A stretch of DNA of 8,249 nucleotides from positions 90,001 through 98,249 of the forward strand of contig JADJAB010000017.1 of NCBI GenBank assembly GCA_016704435.1, read 5' to 3'. Under the pieces are notes generated by a model. That model ran no database searches, was not told the origin of the DNA, and saw only the letters and a program-made list of their open reading frames with translations. Shown piece by piece: positions 7,550 through 8,249 of this stretch (position 1 is the first letter of the stretch; every line of letters starts with the position of its first letter). A program made the position numbers and the translations under genes. The DNA comes from Rhodobacter sp. (GTDB taxonomy: Bacteria > Pseudomonadota > Alphaproteobacteria > Rhodobacterales > Rhodobacteraceae).

Positions 7550-7778
7550 CCCATCCGCCTCCTTTCATCGGTTGCGGAATTTGGTTCGGCGGGAAGCGGA
7601 ATGATGCAAAGGCCGACCTGCTTTATCACGGATGATCTGCCGGAACGGCGGCGGAATCAACCCGACGCGGTGCCGCATCGGGAACGAGTCCATGCGCGGC
7701 AAACATGGTGCGCGCGGCTTTGATTGACCGCAAGGCCCCGGCGCGGCAAGGTTTTCACATGGCAATGGAGCAACCCGG
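7550..7778. other. Divergent intergenic region between lysR remnant and PLP enzyme
   Basis: The 229-bp stretch holds the lysR ribosome site at one end and the PLP-enzyme ribosome site at the other. It presumably contains promoters for both and LysR binding sites, but I cannot point to a convincing -35/-10 pair or a clean T-N11-A palindrome. No gene is seen in it. Confidence 0.5.
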
Positions 7779-8249
7779 ATGACCCAGCCCCCTGCGCAGA
7801 TCGCAAGCATTGATACCCCTGCCGTGCTGGTGGATATCGACGTGGTGCGGCGCAACATCGCACGGTTTCAGGCCTATGCCGATCAGATTGGCATGAAGGT
7901 GCGCCCACATATCAAGACCCACAAACTGCCGCAAATTGCGCTGATGCAGCTAGCGGAAGGGGCGGTTGGCATCACCTGCCAGAAAACCTCGGAAGCCGAG
8001 GCGATGGTCGCGGCAGACAGCCGGCTGACCGATGTGCTGATCACCTACAACATCCTTGGCGCGGAAAAGCTGGCGCATCTGCGGGCGTTGGCGGGTCGGG
8101 TGCAGGTTACGGTGGTGGCGGACAATGTCGTGGTGATCGACGGGCTGTCAGCGGCCTTTGTCGATGCGGCGGTGCCGTTGCGGGTGCTGGTGGAATGCAA
8201 CACGGGCGCGGATCGCTGCGGTGTGAGCACGCCGAAAGAGGCGGCAGCG
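7779..8249 (+). CDS. D-threonine aldolase/D-serine dehydratase-like PLP enzyme (3' end outside window)
   Basis: The first 157 codons belong to the fold-type III PLP family (alanine racemase-like N-terminal barrel), in the branch of D-threonine aldolases and D-serine dehydratases. Signs are SIDTPAVLVDIDVVRRNI at residues 10-27, the PLP-lysine motif RPHIKTHK with the likely Schiff-base Lys46, GITCQKTSEAE at 64-74 and VECNTGADRCGV at 138-149. Members cleave or deaminate D-beta-hydroxy amino acids such as D-threonine, D-serine or 3-hydroxyaspartate. The metal-binding C-terminal domain that would separate these activities lies beyond the window, so the substrate cannot be named. The ATG at 7779 has GGAG 8 nt upstream (7767-7770). 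The frame is clean and shows no decay, unlike the neighbouring IS genes. The divergent lysR is truncated. Confidence 0.88.
   Translation, partial: MTQPPAQIASIDTPAVLVDIDVVRRNIARFQAYADQIGMKVRPHIKTHKLPQIALMQLAEGAVGITCQKTSEAEAMVAADSRLTDVLITYNILGAEKLAHLRALAGRVQVTVVADNVVVIDGLSAAFVDAAVPLRVLVECNTGADRCGVSTPKEAAA

Noticed and set aside
7600..7645. Partial dyad around GATGCAAAGG and CCTGCTTTATC as a LysR operator
   Set aside because: The two arms match only in part and the T-N11-A pattern is not convincing.

Overview
The window looks like a piece of an alphaproteobacterial chromosome, most likely Rhodobacterales (Paracoccus/Rhodobacter-type). This rests on the 23S and 5S rRNA sequence style, the order 23S-5S-tRNA-fMet that is usual for rrn operons in that order, the high GC content, and the style of the transposases and the PLP enzyme. 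No database search was possible.

Layout. Positions 1-2891 are the 3' part of an rRNA operon on the + strand: partial 23S (1-2368), a hairpin-rich spacer, 5S rRNA (about 2536-2651) inside a long near-palindromic processing stem, three tandem GNRA-loop hairpins, then an initiator tRNA-fMet (2814-2891) with an abnormal acceptor stem. A rho-independent terminator follows (2900-2938).

Positions 2869-4890 on the - strand are the wreck of a large serine recombinase gene. Its 3' end runs antisense into the tRNA, as expected for the integrase of an element inserted at the tRNA 3' end. An IS3-family element (3035-4284, orfA/orfB) splits it near its C-terminus. It also carries a frameshift near 4700, and an IS21-family element (4891-7442) cuts off its 5' half.

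The IS21 element has good ends with two related repeats at each end, but istA is broken (a +1 shift near 5275, a 37-nt insert at 5899-5935 and a G-rich insert near 6499-6531). istB is nearly intact, although its expected start is out of frame by one base. The far flank of the IS21 copy is the first 36 codons of a LysR regulator (7443-7549, - strand). Divergent from it is an intact but window-truncated fold-type III PLP enzyme of the D-threonine aldolase/D-serine dehydratase group (7779-8249).

How it fits together (inference). An integrative element entered at the tRNA-fMet gene behind the rrn operon. IS elements then landed in it. Neither IS has a target duplication, and IS21 joins two unrelated broken genes, which suggests that an IS21-associated deletion removed most of the element and the rest of the lysR gene. 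I see no intact new defence or metabolic system. The unusual signals are the decayed attachment junction, the 5S-flanking RNA structure and small hairpin-bearing inserts inside the IS21 genes. Sequencing or assembly error remains an alternative for several single-base indels.
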